The notes under the pieces are model-generated. The model was given only the letters and a program-made list of their open reading frames with translations, was not told the DNA's origin and made no database searches. From an uncultured Bacilli bacterium (lineage in GTDB: Bacteria; Bacillota_I; Bacilli_A; RF39; UBA660): a stretch of DNA of 6,311 nucleotides. The first letter of the stretch is position 1; the number at the start of each line of letters is the position of its first letter. The stretch is from contig CAJGDV010000071.1 of assembly GCA_904502155.1 (NCBI GenBank), positions 1 to 6,311 of the forward strand. The letters are read 5' to 3'. The position numbers were made by a program, and so were the translations under genes. Shown one piece after another: positions 4,928 to 6,311 of the stretch.

Positions 4928-6311
4928 CAATTTTTTCTTCATCTATATACATGTTAACAGCATTAGGAACTTTAGAAAGTCCTGGCATAACCATAATATC
5001 TCCTAGATATACTACAACAAAGCCAGCACCACTTTGTAATTTTAATCTATCAATTACAATATTAAATCCTTCTGGCGCTCCAAGTAACTTAGGATCATTA
5101 GAAAATGAATATTGCGTTTTTGCAATACAAATAGGTAAGTCATTAAACCCATTATTTTTAATATTTTCTATTTCTTTTTTAGCATTATCAGTAAATGTTA
5201 CTTTCCCAGCTCTATATATTTCTTTAATTATTTTTTTAATTTTATTTTCAAGTGGAGTATTAAGTTTATAAAGTGGTTTAAAATCACATTTATTGTTATC
5301 ACATACATCTTTAATTAATTTAGCAAGTTCTAAAGAACCATCTTCACCTTTGCTAAAAGAATCACATATTCCCATTTTTGCTCCTAAAGATAAAGCAAAT
5401 TCTTTAACAAAATTAATTTCTTCTTCTACATCAGTATTAAATTTATTTAAACATACAACAATATTTTTAGTATATTTTTGCATATTTTCAATATGTCTTT
5501 CTAAATTAACAATACCTTTTTTAAGAGCATCCATATTTGGTTTAGTAACTTCATCTTTATGTACACCACCATTATATTTTAATGCTTTAATTGTGAAATT
5601 AACAACAATACAGTTTGGTTTAATATTGTTTCTACATTTTATATCTAAGAATTTTTCAGCCCCTAAATCAGCTCCAAAACCTGCTTCAGTTATAACATAA
5701 TCTGCTAATGTAAGTCCTAATTTGGTTGCAATTATTGAATTACAGCCATGTGCTATATTAGCAAATGGACCACCATGAATAATAACTGGATTATGATATA
5801 AAGTTTGTACTAAATTAGGTTTTATAGCATCCTTAAGTAATATTGTCATAGCATCAACACATTTTAAATCACGAGCATAAACTGGTTTATTATCAAATGT
5901 GTATGCTACTAAAATATTTCCTAATTTTTCTTTTAAATCCATTAATGAATTAGCTAAGCAAAAAATAGCCATAATTTCACTTGCAGCAGTAATACTAAAA
6001 TGTTCTTGACGATTACTTAAATTTACATTTCTTAGTATTCTATCATTAACATCTAAGCATCTTGTAAAAATAACTCTTTCTGGATCAATATTAAGTTCAT
6101 TCCCATGGAATATATGATTATCAATAATTGATGATAATAAATTATTACAACTTGTAATAGCATGGAAATCACCATTAAAATGTAGGTTTATATCATCCAT
6201 TGGAAGTACTTGTGCATAACCTCCACCAGTAGCTCCACCTTTAATTCCAAATACTGGACCTAATGAAGGTTCTCTTAAAACGGCTAATGAATTAATTCCA
6301 AGTTTTCTCAT
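4914..6311 (-). CDS. fhs: Formate-tetrahydrofolate ligase, 5'-partial (C-terminal five-sixths)
   Basis: This cytoplasmic enzyme joins formate to tetrahydrofolate with ATP to give 10-formyl-tetrahydrofolate, used for purines and for formyl-Met initiator tRNA. The 465 visible residues carry family hallmarks throughout: REPSLGPVFGIKGGATGGGY (13-32), DINLHFNGDFHAI (40-52), ASEIMAI (110-116), IHGGPFANIAHGCNS (178-192), ADYVITEAGFGADLGAEKF (203-221), LPICIAKTQYSFSNDPKLLG (392-411) and GDIMVMPGLSKVPNA (437-451). The family is usually about 555 residues and begins with a nucleotide-binding GxGKTT loop that is absent here. The Met at the window edge lies just before the REPSLGP motif, so it is internal and about 90 residues lie outside. 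Small departures are visible, such as HFNGD where HFTGD is usual. The C-terminus IEGIF is intact and a terminator follows. Confidence 0.96.
   Translation of the reverse strand: MRKLGINSLAVLREPSLGPVFGIKGGATGGGYAQVLPMDDINLHFNGDFHAITSCNNLLSSIIDNHIFHGNELNIDPERVIFTRCLDVNDRILRNVNLSNRQEHFSITAASEIMAIFCLANSLMDLKEKLGNILVAYTFDNKPVYARDLKCVDAMTILLKDAIKPNLVQTLYHNPVIIHGGPFANIAHGCNSIIATKLGLTLADYVITEAGFGADLGAEKFLDIKCRNNIKPNCIVVNFTIKALKYNGGVHKDEVTKPNMDALKKGIVNLERHIENMQKYTKNIVVCLNKFNTDVEEEINFVKEFALSLGAKMGICDSFSKGEDGSLELAKLIKDVCDNNKCDFKPLYKLNTPLENKIKKIIKEIYRAGKVTFTDNAKKEIENIKNNGFNDLPICIAKTQYSFSNDPKLLGAPEGFNIVIDRLKLQSGAGFVVVYLGDIMVMPGLSKVPNAVNMYIDEEKIEGIF

Noticed and set aside
4951..5700. Two plus-strand open frames (4951-5271 and 5293-5700)
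   Set aside because: They lie antisense to strongly conserved fhs coding sequence and show no start signals or domain of their own.
6309..6311. Met at the window edge as the true start of fhs
   Set aside because: The nucleotide-binding N-terminal region present in all family members would be missing; the gene simply runs out of the window.
1..6311. tRNA, rRNA, CRISPR array, insertion sequence or riboswitch
   Set aside because: No cloverleaf-like GC-rich stretch, no spaced direct repeats, no transposase motifs, and no intergenic gap long enough for a riboswitch (the largest is about 80 bases).

Overview
The window is very AT-rich chromosomal DNA with densely packed genes. Ribosome-binding sites are purine-rich (AGGAG/AGGTG type), intergenic gaps are short, and termination is by hairpin plus T-run. 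All six visible Trp codons are TGG and no reading frame contains an in-frame TGA, so the standard bacterial code is preferred over the Mycoplasma code. This fits a low-GC Bacillota lineage, possibly one of the reduced, uncultured, mollicute-like gut Bacilli (RF39-type). That placement is inference from composition and gene style, not from a marker-gene comparison.

Left part, plus strand (1-1336). Two adjacent genes encode related proteins with a HEIRH (HExxH) zinc-binding motif and a downstream HDxCPxExDAxFE block. The first gene enters from outside the window and lacks its N-terminal part. A strong hairpin terminator with a GAAA loop and eight Ts closes this unit.

Middle part, plus strand (about 1336-3325). 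An extended -10 promoter just after that terminator probably drives a tight three-gene cassette: a histidine phosphatase (phosphoglycerate-mutase-like), a second type of predicted zinc metallopeptidase (HELLH plus NEGFTE), and a small single-pass membrane protein. The three are joined by two ATGA stop/start overlaps. The cassette ends at a symmetric hairpin that also serves the converging gene on the other strand. The window thus holds three HExxH proteins of two types, next to a phosphatase and a membrane-anchored protein. The joint role is unknown; turnover or processing of a protein or phospho-ligand is only a guess.

Right part, minus strand (3324-6311). A 502-residue protein of unknown family has its own extended -10 promoter and a strong ribosome-binding site. 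Upstream of it lies the 3' part of fhs, formate-tetrahydrofolate ligase, a one-carbon housekeeping enzyme whose N-terminal region with the nucleotide-binding loop lies beyond the window. fhs has its own terminator, with the stop codon inside the hairpin. No RNA genes, mobile elements, CRISPR arrays or gene-free stretches over 300 bases were seen.
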